Of a stretch of 55,942 nt of DNA, positions 8,496-17,254 are shown piece by piece. Positions within the stretch are counted from its first letter, which is position 1. The number at the start of each line of letters is the position of its first letter. The notes beneath the pieces are model-generated. The model worked only from the letters and a program-made list of their open reading frames with translations, ran no database searches and had not been told where the DNA came from. The stretch is from the NCBI GenBank assembly GCA_000155435.1, contig DS990260.1, positions 500,943-556,884 of the forward strand, in the 5' to 3' direction. Both the position numbers and the translations under genes were made by a program. The stretch is from Clostridiales bacterium 1_7_47FAA (GTDB lineage Bacteria; Bacillota; Clostridia; Lachnospirales; Lachnospiraceae).

Positions 8496-9159
8496 TCACA
8501 TCCTTTATATACCGCACCACATCCACGGGATGGTCCGCTATCAGTTCCGGGTTAAATGCCTCCAGCTCTTCCCTGTCCCTGAAGCCCCATGTGACGCCCA
8601 CCGTATCCACCTGGGCGTTCTTACCGGTGCGCATGTCCGTATTGGTGTCCCCCAGATACAGCACCTCTTCCCGGTCCACACCCAGTTCCTCCATCAGTGC
8701 CCACACGCCGTCCGGGGACGGTTTTTTCCTGATTCCCTTGTCCTCGCGCTCCCCATAGACCAGGTCGAACCTGCCCTTTCCGAATACGCCCTCCACATTG
8801 TCCAGGGTCCTTGGATGGGGCTTGTTGGACAGCACCGCTGTTTTTATATGGTTCTCCTTCAGGAAATCCAGCAGTTCCATGATTCCGTCATACGCCTTTA
8901 CACGGTACATACAGCACCCTTTGAAAATCTCCGGATACAGATTCACTGCCTCACCGTAATGTTCAAGCTTACTGTCCCCGCAGGCCTCCAGGGCGCGCTC
9001 CAGCAGCTTCTTATATCCATCGCCCACGAAAACACGGCACTCATCCACTGAAACCTGCCTCATCCCCCACTTCTCCAGGGACAGGTTCACAGACCTCTGG
9101 ATTGCATATATGGAATTAACAAGTGTCCCGTCCAAATCAAAAATACAGCATTTATACAT
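8482..9159 (-). CDS. HAD-superfamily phosphatase, phosphoglycolate phosphatase-like
   Basis: A cytoplasmic HAD hydrolase of 225 residues. Motif I is FDLDGTLVN at the N-terminus, motif II VLSN, and motif IV LGDTNTD. The alpha-helical cap fits the Gph/PgmB subfamily. A longer frame runs to 9354, but homologous length begins at MYKCCIFDLDG (9159); METIMYKC at 9171 is a possible alternative. It is first in an operon with znuACB, an arrangement that does not itself identify the substrate. Confidence 0.82.
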   Translation of the reverse strand: MYKCCIFDLDGTLVNSIYAIQRSVNLSLEKWGMRQVSVDECRVFVGDGYKKLLERALEACGDSKLEHYGEAVNLYPEIFKGCCMYRVKAYDGIMELLDFLKENHIKTAVLSNKPHPRTLDNVEGVFGKGRFDLVYGEREDKGIRKKPSPDGVWALMEELGVDREEVLYLGDTNTDMRTGKNAQVDTVGVTWGFRDREELEAFNPELIADHPVDVVRYIKDVNGIE

Positions 9160-9261
9160 TATGGTTTCCATCCCTTTCCATTCATATACTCCGGTTTTCA
9201 GCACAAAGTACATCATAGCACAATTCCCTCTGTTTGACCAGTACCACCCATATACAGGTCT

Positions 9262-9306
9262 GCCCGCGGGCATGCATTTGACACCCATCCGTCCCCATGC
9301 TATACT
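9262..9306 (+). promoter_or_regulatory. Promoter of the degV gene, with upstream palindrome
   Basis: TTGACA (9278-9283), 17-bp spacer, TATACT (9301-9306), close to consensus. A perfect 12-bp palindrome TGCCCGCGGGCA (9262-9273) sits just upstream of the -35. It is between divergent genes and could be a regulator site. Confidence 0.8.
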
Positions 9307-9355
9307 TTTCCCATAACAAACACACCAGCAGTTTACAAATTTAAAGGAGCACATT

Positions 9356-10246
9356 ATGAGTAACCCTTATGTAATAACCTGTTGTTCCACTGCAGACATG
9401 CCCGGGCACTACCTGGCAGAACGGGGAATCCCTTATGCCTGCTTCCATTTCAGGATGGAAGATAAAGAATATGATGATGATTTAGGCAAATCCATTTCAC
9501 TTGAGGAATTTTATCAAAAAATCCGTGACGGTGCCATGCCCACCACGTCCCAGGTGAATCCCGAACAGTATGAGGCCATGTTTGAGCCAATATTAAAAGA
9601 AGGAAAGGATATCATCCACCTGACCCTGTCCACCGGCATATCCGGAACCTATAATTCCGCTGTCATTGCCAGGGACGAGATGTCGGAGCGCTATCCTGAA
9701 CGCCGCATCGAGATAATCGACTCCCTGACAGCTTCCGTGGGATACGGTCTTTTGCTGGATACGGCCTGGGAGAGGATGCAGGCCGGAGCGGATTATGAAG
9801 AACTGGTTTCCTGGATCAAGGAACATAAGTTACAGCTGCACGGATGGTTCTTCACAACCGACTTAAGCCACCTGAGGAGAGGCGGCAGGATATCGGCCTC
9901 CGCGGCCTTTTTCGGCAACATGTTGAACATATGTCCGCTGATGAATATCAATCATGAGGGAAAACTGATTCCCCGGGACAAATTCCGGGGCAGGAAGAAG
10001 GTAATAAGAGAACTGGCCGAACGGATGAAGCTCCATGCCCTGGACGGCACCGGATATTCCGGCAGATGTTTTATCTGCCACTCCTCCTGCCCCGAGGACG
10101 CCGCGGCCGTGGCATCCCTGATTGAGGAGAACTTTCCCAATCTGGACCAGAAGCCGTTCCTGGCGGAAATAGGAACCGTAATCGGCTCCCACACAGGTCC
10201 CGGCACAGTGGGTATATTCTTCTGGGGCGATAAGAGGACGGATTAA
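9356..10246 (+). CDS. DegV-family fatty-acid-binding protein
   Basis: A 296-residue member of the DegV/FakB family. These cytoplasmic proteins bind a fatty acid and in FakA/FakB systems present it for phosphorylation. Recognisable segments are CSTADMP near the N-terminus, TSQVNPEQY (about residue 64), LTLSTGISGTYNSA (about 91) and LRRGGRIS (about 173). No fakA kinase is nearby. It is a single-gene unit with its own strong promoter. A second DegV paralogue lies at 45116-45976. Confidence 0.9.
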   Translation: MSNPYVITCCSTADMPGHYLAERGIPYACFHFRMEDKEYDDDLGKSISLEEFYQKIRDGAMPTTSQVNPEQYEAMFEPILKEGKDIIHLTLSTGISGTYNSAVIARDEMSERYPERRIEIIDSLTASVGYGLLLDTAWERMQAGADYEELVSWIKEHKLQLHGWFFTTDLSHLRRGGRISASAAFFGNMLNICPLMNINHEGKLIPRDKFRGRKKVIRELAERMKLHALDGTGYSGRCFICHSSCPEDAAAVASLIEENFPNLDQKPFLAEIGTVIGSHTGPGTVGIFFWGDKRTD

Positions 10247-10249
10247 GTC

Positions 10250-11062
10250 TTACCCTTCCTTCCCGGCCATGACATACAGGGCCGCGAATCCCAGGGCTGC
10301 GGCAATCACGCCGTACACAATATCAATGCCCTGGGGTATGCCTGGAAACAGTTCGGGAAGGGAACCGAACATAAAGCCCAGGATGATGAGGTAGGTGGGC
10401 TGGGGATGGCGCTGCATCAGCCCTTCCAGCACCTTGGCCGTAAGGAATATGCCGCCCAGCACGCCTGCGCCAAGGGGAATCAGGGGCAGGATGTTCAGGG
10501 TGCTTATGTTCTTTATGATGCCCTCATAGATTCCCAGCATATATAACATCTGGGACACGCTGATTCCCGGAAGCACCAGGCCCACCGCGATGATCACGCC
10601 GCCTGCAAGCTGGATCAGGACAGCGCCGGGGCCAAAGCTTCCGTCCGGTGCAAACAGCCCGGCCGGGAGCAGGGCCAGGATGACCACCCCAAGGATTCCT
10701 ATAATAGGATAGGCAACCGCTCCAAGGCTGATCCTCCTGATACCGGCCTCCCTGTATATCATGGGCACGCCCCCGGCCACTGCACCCAGGAAGAAGAAGC
10801 GGAGGGGCACATCTGCCCTGGTGGTGAACAGGAAGCTTATGAACCTGGAAAACAGCACCATACCCACTCCCGCCCCCAGGACGAAACGCACCAGGAAGGA
10901 CATGCTCTTTCCCGGATTCCTGAAAAATGAACTGACCGAGGAAATCAGCCGGTCATAGACCCCCAGTATCATTGCCATGGAACCGCCGCTGACGCCCGGC
11001 ACGGTCATGGTGCCGCCAATCCACATTCCTTTTAATATCGTAATCAGATTATCCCTATCCAT
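10250..11062 (-). CDS. popT: DUF368 membrane protein (PopT-like polyprenyl-phosphate transporter)
   Basis: A polytopic membrane protein, about 270 residues from the chosen start, with a DUF368 signature GTMTVPGVSGGSMAM near the N-terminus and a second GLVLPGISVSQML (about residue 165). DUF368 proteins were recently shown to recycle undecaprenyl phosphate across the membrane for wall synthesis. Functional assignment here is by family only. The ATG at 11062 has AAGGAG 7 bases upstream and is preferred over 11113. The gene is convergent with degV, with a 3-bp gap. Confidence 0.85.
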   Translation of the reverse strand: MDRDNLITILKGMWIGGTMTVPGVSGGSMAMILGVYDRLISSVSSFFRNPGKSMSFLVRFVLGAGVGMVLFSRFISFLFTTRADVPLRFFFLGAVAGGVPMIYREAGIRRISLGAVAYPIIGILGVVILALLPAGLFAPDGSFGPGAVLIQLAGGVIIAVGLVLPGISVSQMLYMLGIYEGIIKNISTLNILPLIPLGAGVLGGIFLTAKVLEGLMQRHPQPTYLIILGFMFGSLPELFPGIPQGIDIVYGVIAAALGFAALYVMAGKEG

Positions 11063-11197
11063 TCTCAAGCTCCTTTTTCCGTTATCTGGTCCATTGTACC
11101 CTATTGAATACAAAATGGGAATTAATTTTCTGTATATATTATGCCTGAAAATGCCCTCTTATTGCTGCTTTTCCAAACTGTCTGCGCCACAGAACGC

Positions 11198-11228
11198 AAA
11201 AAGCCCCGGAACATGTAGGTTCCAGGGC
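11198..11228 (-). terminator. Rho-independent terminator of the Cys-rich gene
   Basis: Reverse strand: GCCCTGGAAC (11219-11228) pairs with GTTCCGGGGC (11203-11212), followed by TTTTT. It lies 55 bp past the stop at 11283. Confidence 0.85.
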
Positions 11229-11282
11229 ATTTTCAGGGAATATGATTATATAGGAATGATGGTTATGTACGGATGGTCCTGT

Positions 11283-11591
11283 TTAGAATCCCATTCCGTA
11301 GGAAAATCCGTTGCTGCAGGACCCGGTGCTGCAGCCGCTGCCCTGGCAAGTACTGCCTGTGCAGTTACCGCCCGCACAGCCTGGATTCAGGCCGCACTGT
11401 GAACCGCCTGCGCTTACGCCCATACGGCTTAAGATGGAATCCAGCTCCTGTCCGCCGTTCTGATAGCAGACAGCCTGGGGGCAGTTGACGGTGTCATAGA
11501 GCGCTGCGTTGTACTGATTCATATTTGCCATATTGGTGCCGCATACATTGCCCAACAGGGCTGCTGCGGCCATGGTTGAAACTGGTAACAT
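11283..11591 (-). CDS. Small Cys/Gly-rich protein with CxxxxC repeats, function unknown
   Basis: A 102-residue protein with nine cysteines. The first part is Ala/Asn-rich and helix-like. The C-terminal third is Gly/Ser/Cys-rich with Cys at 66, 72, 77, 82, 87 and 92, so the last five are exactly five residues apart (C-AGGN-C-TGST-C-QGSG-C-STGS-C). It has a clear GAGG ribosome site 8 bases before the ATG and its own terminator, so it is very likely real. There is no cleavable signal peptide. A spore-coat-like structural protein, a metal-binding protein or a modified-peptide precursor are all possible. No maturation enzyme is adjacent. Confidence 0.75.
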   Translation of the reverse strand: MLPVSTMAAAALLGNVCGTNMANMNQYNAALYDTVNCPQAVCYQNGGQELDSILSRMGVSAGGSQCGLNPGCAGGNCTGSTCQGSGCSTGSCSNGFSYGMGF

Positions 11592-11780
11592 AGTTTTGTC
11601 CTCACTTTCCCATTTTAAAATGTTACAAATATATTTCTTTTTTGTTACAAAACTATATTACCACAATTAGGATTCCTTGTGTCAGGGAGTAATTGGGGGA
11701 TTTCCCAGAATATGGGAGACAAGATTCGATTTATTTTTAGTTATATTTGTCCCACTGCGTGAATATATTTTTACTATTAT

Positions 11781-11819
11781 GTAACCGACCCTGTATCAAG
11801 GCAGGCTGCAGGCGGTTAC
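11781..11819 (+). other. Leader hairpin upstream of the GGDEF gene
   Basis: GTAACCG (11781-11787) pairs perfectly with CGGTTAC (11813-11819), with an inner CCTG/CAGG stem. It lies 26 bp before the start codon. I see no match to a known c-di-GMP riboswitch core and no U-tract. It may affect mRNA stability or translation. Confidence 0.4.
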
Positions 11820-11845
11820 TATTATATGACAGGGGATTTTACATT

Positions 11846-13093
11846 ATGCTAAATAACGTCAAGAAAAACGTAAGTACATCATTTCCATTTCTCAGGTCCG
11901 ACCGCCACTTTGCCCATACGCAGGAAATATTCGATACCGTCCAGACCATGAACATAAGCCAGACACTGAATTTTTCCATCCTGCTCATCCTCATGGAGCT
12001 GGGCAACCTGATCAGCTACTGGGCCGTGGACATAAGAAGCCGTCTTATCTCCCCCACCAGCTTCGCCATACTCATATTCCTCCTGTACATGGGTTTTAAT
12101 ATATTTTACTGCGATTATCTGCTGGGACTGGAGCGCAATGGGCGGACCAGGAAGCTGCTCCAGTCCCACACCTATTCCTTTACCATCATGTTTAGCCTGT
12201 TCTGTCTCTGCATGAACTACCTCTGCCTGAAGGGCAGGATGAGTGCGGAAAGCGTGCTCCTGTTCTATATTTACCTGGCGGCAGGCCCTATCTATACATA
12301 CAAGGAAGCCCTGGCAGCCATTGTCACCACCGGTGCGCTGGCCCTTCCTTCTTTTGTTGCCCAGAAAGCGCCTGTGTCCATGTACTCCAACATGTTCCTG
12401 TACAGCTTCACCAGCCTGTTCCTGTCACAGATGCGCTGCCGCATCACAGGAAACAACCTGAGGCTTTTAAGGGAAGCCTGGGACGAACAGGTATATCTCC
12501 AGGACCGGGCTGACAACGACCCCCTGACCCAGGTCCTTAACCGCAGCGGTTTTTCCGTGCGGCTGGAACAGCTGATTCCCGCTGCCATCCAGCTCTATGT
12601 GCCCATCGCCGTCATCATGGTGGACATCGACTATTTCAAGCAGTACAACGACACCTTCGGCCATATGGCCGGGGATGAATGCCTGAAAAAGGTGGCGGCT
12701 GCCCTGGCTTCCCGCATCCACCAGGGCAGGGATTTAATCTGCCGTTTCGGCGGGGAGGAATTCCAGATCCTTCTGTATGGGATTAAGCCCGAGGACGCCC
12801 TCCACGCTGCCGACCGCCTCCGCCAGGCCGTGGCCGACCTGAAGCTGCCCGCCGCCGACAGACGCACGGCTCCCTATGTCACCATCAGCGTAGGCGTCTC
12901 CAGCGCGGTCCCTTCCTCCATGGAGACATATAACGGCATGATAAAGGCAGCCGACGATGAACTGTATTACGCCAAGAATCACGGCAAGAACATGGTGTCC
13001 TTCCGGGAACTGCCGCCCGAAAAGGAATCCGTCCCAAGTTCCGTATCCGTAACCCGGTGCATAGCCGTATCATGTGAGCTGCCCAGATCATGA
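11846..13093 (+). CDS. Membrane-bound diguanylate cyclase (GGDEF domain)
   Basis: A 415-residue protein: an N-terminal block of about six transmembrane helices (about residues 40-200) without a recognised extracellular sensor, then a GGDEF domain (about 235-390). The active-site motif is GGEEF at about 301, with the Mg-binding DIDYFKQYND upstream, so it is probably catalytically competent. The position of the product-inhibition RxxD site reads QGRD, so the canonical I-site is absent. ATG 11846 has AGGGGA 9 bases upstream; the frame opens 33 codons earlier at 11747 without a good site. The membrane signal sensed is unknown. Confidence 0.88.
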   Translation: MLNNVKKNVSTSFPFLRSDRHFAHTQEIFDTVQTMNISQTLNFSILLILMELGNLISYWAVDIRSRLISPTSFAILIFLLYMGFNIFYCDYLLGLERNGRTRKLLQSHTYSFTIMFSLFCLCMNYLCLKGRMSAESVLLFYIYLAAGPIYTYKEALAAIVTTGALALPSFVAQKAPVSMYSNMFLYSFTSLFLSQMRCRITGNNLRLLREAWDEQVYLQDRADNDPLTQVLNRSGFSVRLEQLIPAAIQLYVPIAVIMVDIDYFKQYNDTFGHMAGDECLKKVAAALASRIHQGRDLICRFGGEEFQILLYGIKPEDALHAADRLRQAVADLKLPAADRRTAPYVTISVGVSSAVPSSMETYNGMIKAADDELYYAKNHGKNMVSFRELPPEKESVPSSVSVTRCIAVSCELPRS

Positions 13094-13095
13094 TA

Positions 13096-15513
13096 TTATT
13101 TTACAAAAATGCTCTCCGCATAGTTGACGGAAGCCATTGCGTCCCTGCAGTACATGTCCGCATCAATGGTCCTGGCATATTCTTCCGTGAGGACCGCCCC
13201 TCCGACCATGACCCTGGCCCATGGCGCGGCTGTCCTCAGCCTGCGTATGGTCTCCTCCATGCTTGGGACCGTGGTGGTCATCAGGGCGCTGAGTCCCACA
13301 AGCTGAACCTTCCTGCCCATGGTTTCCTCCACTATCCGCTCCGGAGGCACGTCCTTGCCCAGGTCCACCACCTCATATCCGTAGTTCTCTAACAGTACCT
13401 TCACGATATTCTTGCCAATGTCATGGATATCGCCTTTTACCGTTGCAAGTACGATGGTTCCCTTTTTCTCCTGTACCTGGCCCTTGGCGTCCATCTTTGT
13501 CTTGATGACCTCAAAGGCTGCTTTTGCCGCTTCCGCGCTCATGAGAAGCTGTGGGAGGAAGATGGTTCCCTTCTCAAATCCCTTTCCCACCCGGTCCAGG
13601 GCCGGGATCATCTGTTCATTGATGATTCCCAGGGGTTCCTTTTCCTCCAAAAGCGCGGTGACCGCCTGATGGGCCGCATCCTTCAGCCCCCGCTCAATGG
13701 CCGCGGACAGGGAGCAGTCCGTGCTTTCCCCTGCTGCGGCAGTCCCGCCTTTTCCTATGGTCTGTCCCAGACCGGCGGACTGGCCGCTGTATACACCGAT
13801 GTACTGGCTGCACTGGGCATCCCTGTCCATAAGGGCATTGAAGCTGTAGAATGCCCGCATCATGGCTTCCGAATTAGGATTGATGATGGCTGCGTTTAAG
13901 CCCGCCTCCATGGCCATGGTAAAGAATGCGGCGTTGATGATTTCCCGTTGAGGCAGTCCGAAGGAAATGTTGGAAACTCCCAGGATGGATCTGCCTCCCA
14001 GTTCATCCCGGATGCGGCGGAGCGTATCCAGGGTGGTCAGGGCGCCTTTGCTGTCTGAACTTACCGTCATACAGAGGCCGTCCAGTATGATATCCTCGGC
14101 CCCGATGCCATAGGACGCGGCCGTGTCTATGATCTTGCGCCCCACTTCAATCCGCCCTCCGGCTGTCTCCGGGATCCCGCCTTCATCCAGGCACAGGCCC
14201 ACCACCACGCCGCCGTACTTTGCCACCAGCGGGAATACCTGGTGCATGACCTCTTCCTTGCCATTGACCGAATTAATCAGGGGCTTTCCATTATATGCCC
14301 GCATGGCCCGCTCCATGGCTTCCATATCCGACGTGTCAATCTGAAGCGGCAGGTCTATGATGCTCTGAAGCTCCTTCACCACTTCCTCCATCATGGATGG
14401 TTCGTCAATCCCCGGCAGGCCCACATTCACATCCAGCACATCCGCGCCATTATCCTGCTGGCTTACGCCCTCCCTCAGGATGTATTCCAGGTCATGGTCC
14501 CTCAGGGCCTGTTTGAACTTGGATTTACCCGTGGGATTGATGCGTTCCCCGATGATTACGGTTTTCCCGTCGATTACCACTGCCTGGGCATAGGAAGAAA
14601 TGACGGTGCGCTTCTTAGGCTTTGGCAGGCGGACAGGAATATCCCTGCAGCGTTTAACGGTTTCCCGTATGTGCGCCGGGGTGGTACCGCAGCATCCGCC
14701 CACCACGGCGGCCCCCAATTGAGCGATTTCCTCCATGGCAAGTGCAAACTGCTTCTCATCAATATCATAGACCGTCCTGCCCTCCTCGCTTCTTGGGAGG
14801 CCCGCATTGGGGTTCACCAGCACGGGAAGGGAGGTCACCTTCATGATGTCCCTGAGGATTTCCTTCATCTGCACAGGGCCAAGGCCGCAGTTGATTCCCA
14901 GGGCATCCACCCTCAGTCCCTCCAGCAGGGCCACGGTGGACTCCACATTGCCCCCGGTCAGAAGTTTTCCCTTCTCATCGTATATGACCGTTGCAAACAC
15001 AGGAAGGGGTTCCCCATCCTCCCGGCTTATGCCTGCTTCCTTTGCAGCCAGCACAGCCGCCTTTAATTCATAGCTGTCGCTCATGGTCTCAATCAGGATA
15101 AGGTCAGCGCCTGCCTTTGCACCCGCGGTGACAACCTCTTTATAAAGGCTGACCGCTGCCTCAAACTCCAGGTCCCCCAGCGGTTTCAGCAGCTTTCCCG
15201 TGGGGCCCAGGTCCAGCGCCACATATCCGTGTCCTGCCTCCTCCACCGCTGCCCTGGCATGGCCTACTGCCGCTGCCACGATTTCCTCCAGGTTATCCCT
15301 GTACTTCAGCCCATTAGCCCCAAATGTATTGGTGGTCATGATATCGGCCCCTGCCGCCAGGTACTGTCTGTGGATGTCCCTGAGCACCTCGGGGTGTGTC
15401 AGGTTCCACAGCTCCGGCAGTTCCCCTGCCTTAAGGCCCTGGGCCTGAAGCAGGCTTCCCATGCCGCCGTCACAGAACAGGCGGCGCACTTTCATTTCCT
15501 CTAATATTCTCAT
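13096..15513 (-). CDS. metH: Cobalamin-dependent methionine synthase without reactivation domain
   Basis: Transfers the methyl of methyl-tetrahydrofolate to homocysteine via cobalamin. About 805 residues versus about 1,227 in E. coli. The homocysteine domain (about 1-290) carries zinc cysteines 209, 274 and 275 (GGCCG). The pterin-binding domain (about 315-570) has IIGERINPTGK. The B12 cap and cobalamin domain (about 580-805) has DIHDIG, whose His698 coordinates cobalt. The C-terminal SAM-binding reactivation domain is missing and is supplied by the separate gene at 16595-17245. ATG 15513 has GAGG 7 bases upstream and lies just past the aldolase stop. Confidence 0.95.
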   Translation of the reverse strand: MRILEEMKVRRLFCDGGMGSLLQAQGLKAGELPELWNLTHPEVLRDIHRQYLAAGADIMTTNTFGANGLKYRDNLEEIVAAAVGHARAAVEEAGHGYVALDLGPTGKLLKPLGDLEFEAAVSLYKEVVTAGAKAGADLILIETMSDSYELKAAVLAAKEAGISREDGEPLPVFATVIYDEKGKLLTGGNVESTVALLEGLRVDALGINCGLGPVQMKEILRDIMKVTSLPVLVNPNAGLPRSEEGRTVYDIDEKQFALAMEEIAQLGAAVVGGCCGTTPAHIRETVKRCRDIPVRLPKPKKRTVISSYAQAVVIDGKTVIIGERINPTGKSKFKQALRDHDLEYILREGVSQQDNGADVLDVNVGLPGIDEPSMMEEVVKELQSIIDLPLQIDTSDMEAMERAMRAYNGKPLINSVNGKEEVMHQVFPLVAKYGGVVVGLCLDEGGIPETAGGRIEVGRKIIDTAASYGIGAEDIILDGLCMTVSSDSKGALTTLDTLRRIRDELGGRSILGVSNISFGLPQREIINAAFFTMAMEAGLNAAIINPNSEAMMRAFYSFNALMDRDAQCSQYIGVYSGQSAGLGQTIGKGGTAAAGESTDCSLSAAIERGLKDAAHQAVTALLEEKEPLGIINEQMIPALDRVGKGFEKGTIFLPQLLMSAEAAKAAFEVIKTKMDAKGQVQEKKGTIVLATVKGDIHDIGKNIVKVLLENYGYEVVDLGKDVPPERIVEETMGRKVQLVGLSALMTTTVPSMEETIRRLRTAAPWARVMVGGAVLTEEYARTIDADMYCRDAMASVNYAESIFVK

Positions 15514-15515
15514 TG

Positions 15516-16556
15516 TCAGTCCTCGCAAGCTAATATATCCTGTACCAGGATGTCCACATGCTCCTCACTGGTAATCCAGCTGGTGCAGAGGCGTATGGCC
15601 GTGTGGCTGTCATCCACGCGTCCCTGATGGGTGTAGCTGAACCTTCCCTCCCACTGCTTAAGCACCTTGTCCGGCATGATGGGGAATACCTGGTTCGTGG
15701 TATTGTATACCAGGAACGGGTATCCCTTATCCGTACAGGCCTTTCTGATCCTGTCCGCCAGACGGTCCGCGTGCCTGCCCAGCTCCATGTACAGCCCGTC
15801 CCTTAGAAGTTCTGAGAACTGGATTCCCAGAAGGCGTCCTTTGGCCAGCATTCCGCCTCTCTGCTTGATATGATAGCGGAAATCAGACTTAAGCTCCTGG
15901 TTCAGGATGACCACCGCCTCGCCGAACAGGGCGCCCACCTTGGTGCCTCCGATATAAAACACATCGCAGTTGGCAGCCAGCACCGGAAGGTCCACGTCAT
16001 TGCCCTCGGCCATAAGGCCGTAGGCCAGGCGCGCCCCGTCCACAAACAGGTACAGCCCGTACTTCCTGCACACGCCGTAAAGCGCTTCCAGCTCCGCCCT
16101 TGTGTAAATGGTCCCCAGCTCCGTGGGATTGGATATATACACCATCTTGGGCTGTACCATGTGCTCAAAGCTCTCGTCGTGGATGTGTTCCAGGTAAAGC
16201 GTCTCCACCTGGCCGGCGCTTATCTTGCCATCCTCCGACGCAAGGGCCAGGACCTTGTGTCCGGTTGCCTCAATGGAACCTGTCTCATGGACATTAATAT
16301 GGGCGGACACAGCGCCCACAACGCCCTGATGGGGCCTGAGGGCAGATGCAATCACTGTCATGTTGGCCTGGGTCCCGCCCACCAGGAAGTGCACGTCAGC
16401 ATCTTCCCGTTTACAGAGTCCCTGGATGATGGAGGCAGCCTCCTCACAATAGTGGTCCTCCCCGTATCCGGGCGTCTGTTCCAGGTTTGTCTCCATCAGT
16501 TTCCTGAGGATGCGCTCATGGGCGCCCTCACTGTAATCGCAGTTAAAACGAATCAT
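15516..16556 (-). CDS. ltaE: Low-specificity L-threonine aldolase
   Basis: A PLP-dependent fold-type I enzyme of 346 residues cleaving L-threonine/allo-threonine to glycine and acetaldehyde. Visible are HINVHETGS, the cofactor aspartate region LFVDGARL and the Schiff-base lysine region YIGGTKVGALFGE. The ATG at 16556 follows AGGAGAGG; the frame opens earlier at 16628 but would overlap the upstream gene. It sits inside the metF-metH operon, where its glycine product could feed one-carbon metabolism. This link is inference. Confidence 0.9.
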   Translation of the reverse strand: MIRFNCDYSEGAHERILRKLMETNLEQTPGYGEDHYCEEAASIIQGLCKREDADVHFLVGGTQANMTVIASALRPHQGVVGAVSAHINVHETGSIEATGHKVLALASEDGKISAGQVETLYLEHIHDESFEHMVQPKMVYISNPTELGTIYTRAELEALYGVCRKYGLYLFVDGARLAYGLMAEGNDVDLPVLAANCDVFYIGGTKVGALFGEAVVILNQELKSDFRYHIKQRGGMLAKGRLLGIQFSELLRDGLYMELGRHADRLADRIRKACTDKGYPFLVYNTTNQVFPIMPDKVLKQWEGRFSYTHQGRVDDSHTAIRLCTSWITSEEHVDILVQDILACED

Positions 16557-16594
16557 TTTCTTTCCTCTCCTTTTCCCTTTCATGGTACAGGTCC

Positions 16595-17245
16595 CTACCG
16601 CCTGTACGCGCAGTCCTTCTTCCCACATGCCTCGCAGCCTTTCACATCACAGCGGTACGGCTTCCTGCTGGCGCCCATCACGGCCGTGACGGATTTGGAA
16701 GGCATCATGAGAAGGCTGTCCGTAAGCTTGATGCCGATGCGCTTGCCTGCCTCCAGACAGTCTAACAGCCGGCTCTGGCAGTCCAGCGGGAAATCTCCGT
16801 AGCCCGGACTGAACCTTGGGCGCAGATACCAGCCGTCCTCCTCGTAATCCGCCTTCAGGCCGGCGCAGACCTGGTCGCAGTATTCCTCTATCATGGCAGT
16901 GGCAGCGGCCTGCATGATAACGGCCTTGCTCATCTGGAGACGGTTATACTTCCCAATCAGATGGTCCGCCCCCGTGCCCAGGGTGGCTGCGAATACAAGG
17001 ATCCTGCCGCAGTCCGCCAGGTTTCTTGCCAGGTTCCTGCTCCTTGTAAGGAAGACCCCGGCATCCACCAGGCCGTCCTGCCCCAGGGCCAGGGGATAAT
17101 CCCGGCACAGATGCAGGGGCCTGGCTTCCCGGCCAAGTTCCCCGATGCACTGTTCCACCAGGTCCATCACCCGTTCATCCGCTTCATGCCTTCCATATCC
17201 CAGATACCGCAGTACTTCCCCCCTGTCAATATCCCGTGTCTCCAT
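16595..17245 (-). CDS. Free-standing methionine synthase activation protein
   Basis: A 216-residue protein homologous to the reactivation domain of MetH, which uses SAM and an electron donor to rescue oxidised cobalamin. The SAM-binding loop RFSPGYGDFPLDC is at 144-156 and the conserved KLTDSLLMMPSKSVTAVMG at 173-191. An extra C-terminal tail has four cysteines (199, 204, 207 and 212), suggesting a metal or iron-sulfur site that the E. coli domain lacks. It is encoded with metF and metH. An AGGAGG site precedes the ATG. Confidence 0.9.
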   Translation of the reverse strand: METRDIDRGEVLRYLGYGRHEADERVMDLVEQCIGELGREARPLHLCRDYPLALGQDGLVDAGVFLTRSRNLARNLADCGRILVFAATLGTGADHLIGKYNRLQMSKAVIMQAAATAMIEEYCDQVCAGLKADYEEDGWYLRPRFSPGYGDFPLDCQSRLLDCLEAGKRIGIKLTDSLLMMPSKSVTAVMGASRKPYRCDVKGCEACGKKDCAYRR

Positions 17246-17254
17246 CCAATCCTC

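Noticed and set aside
11283-11591. SCIFF-type ranthipeptide precursor
   Set aside because: The peptide is longer than SCIFF, the spacing differs and no SPASM radical SAM maturase is adjacent. The radical SAM gene at 36012 is of another family.
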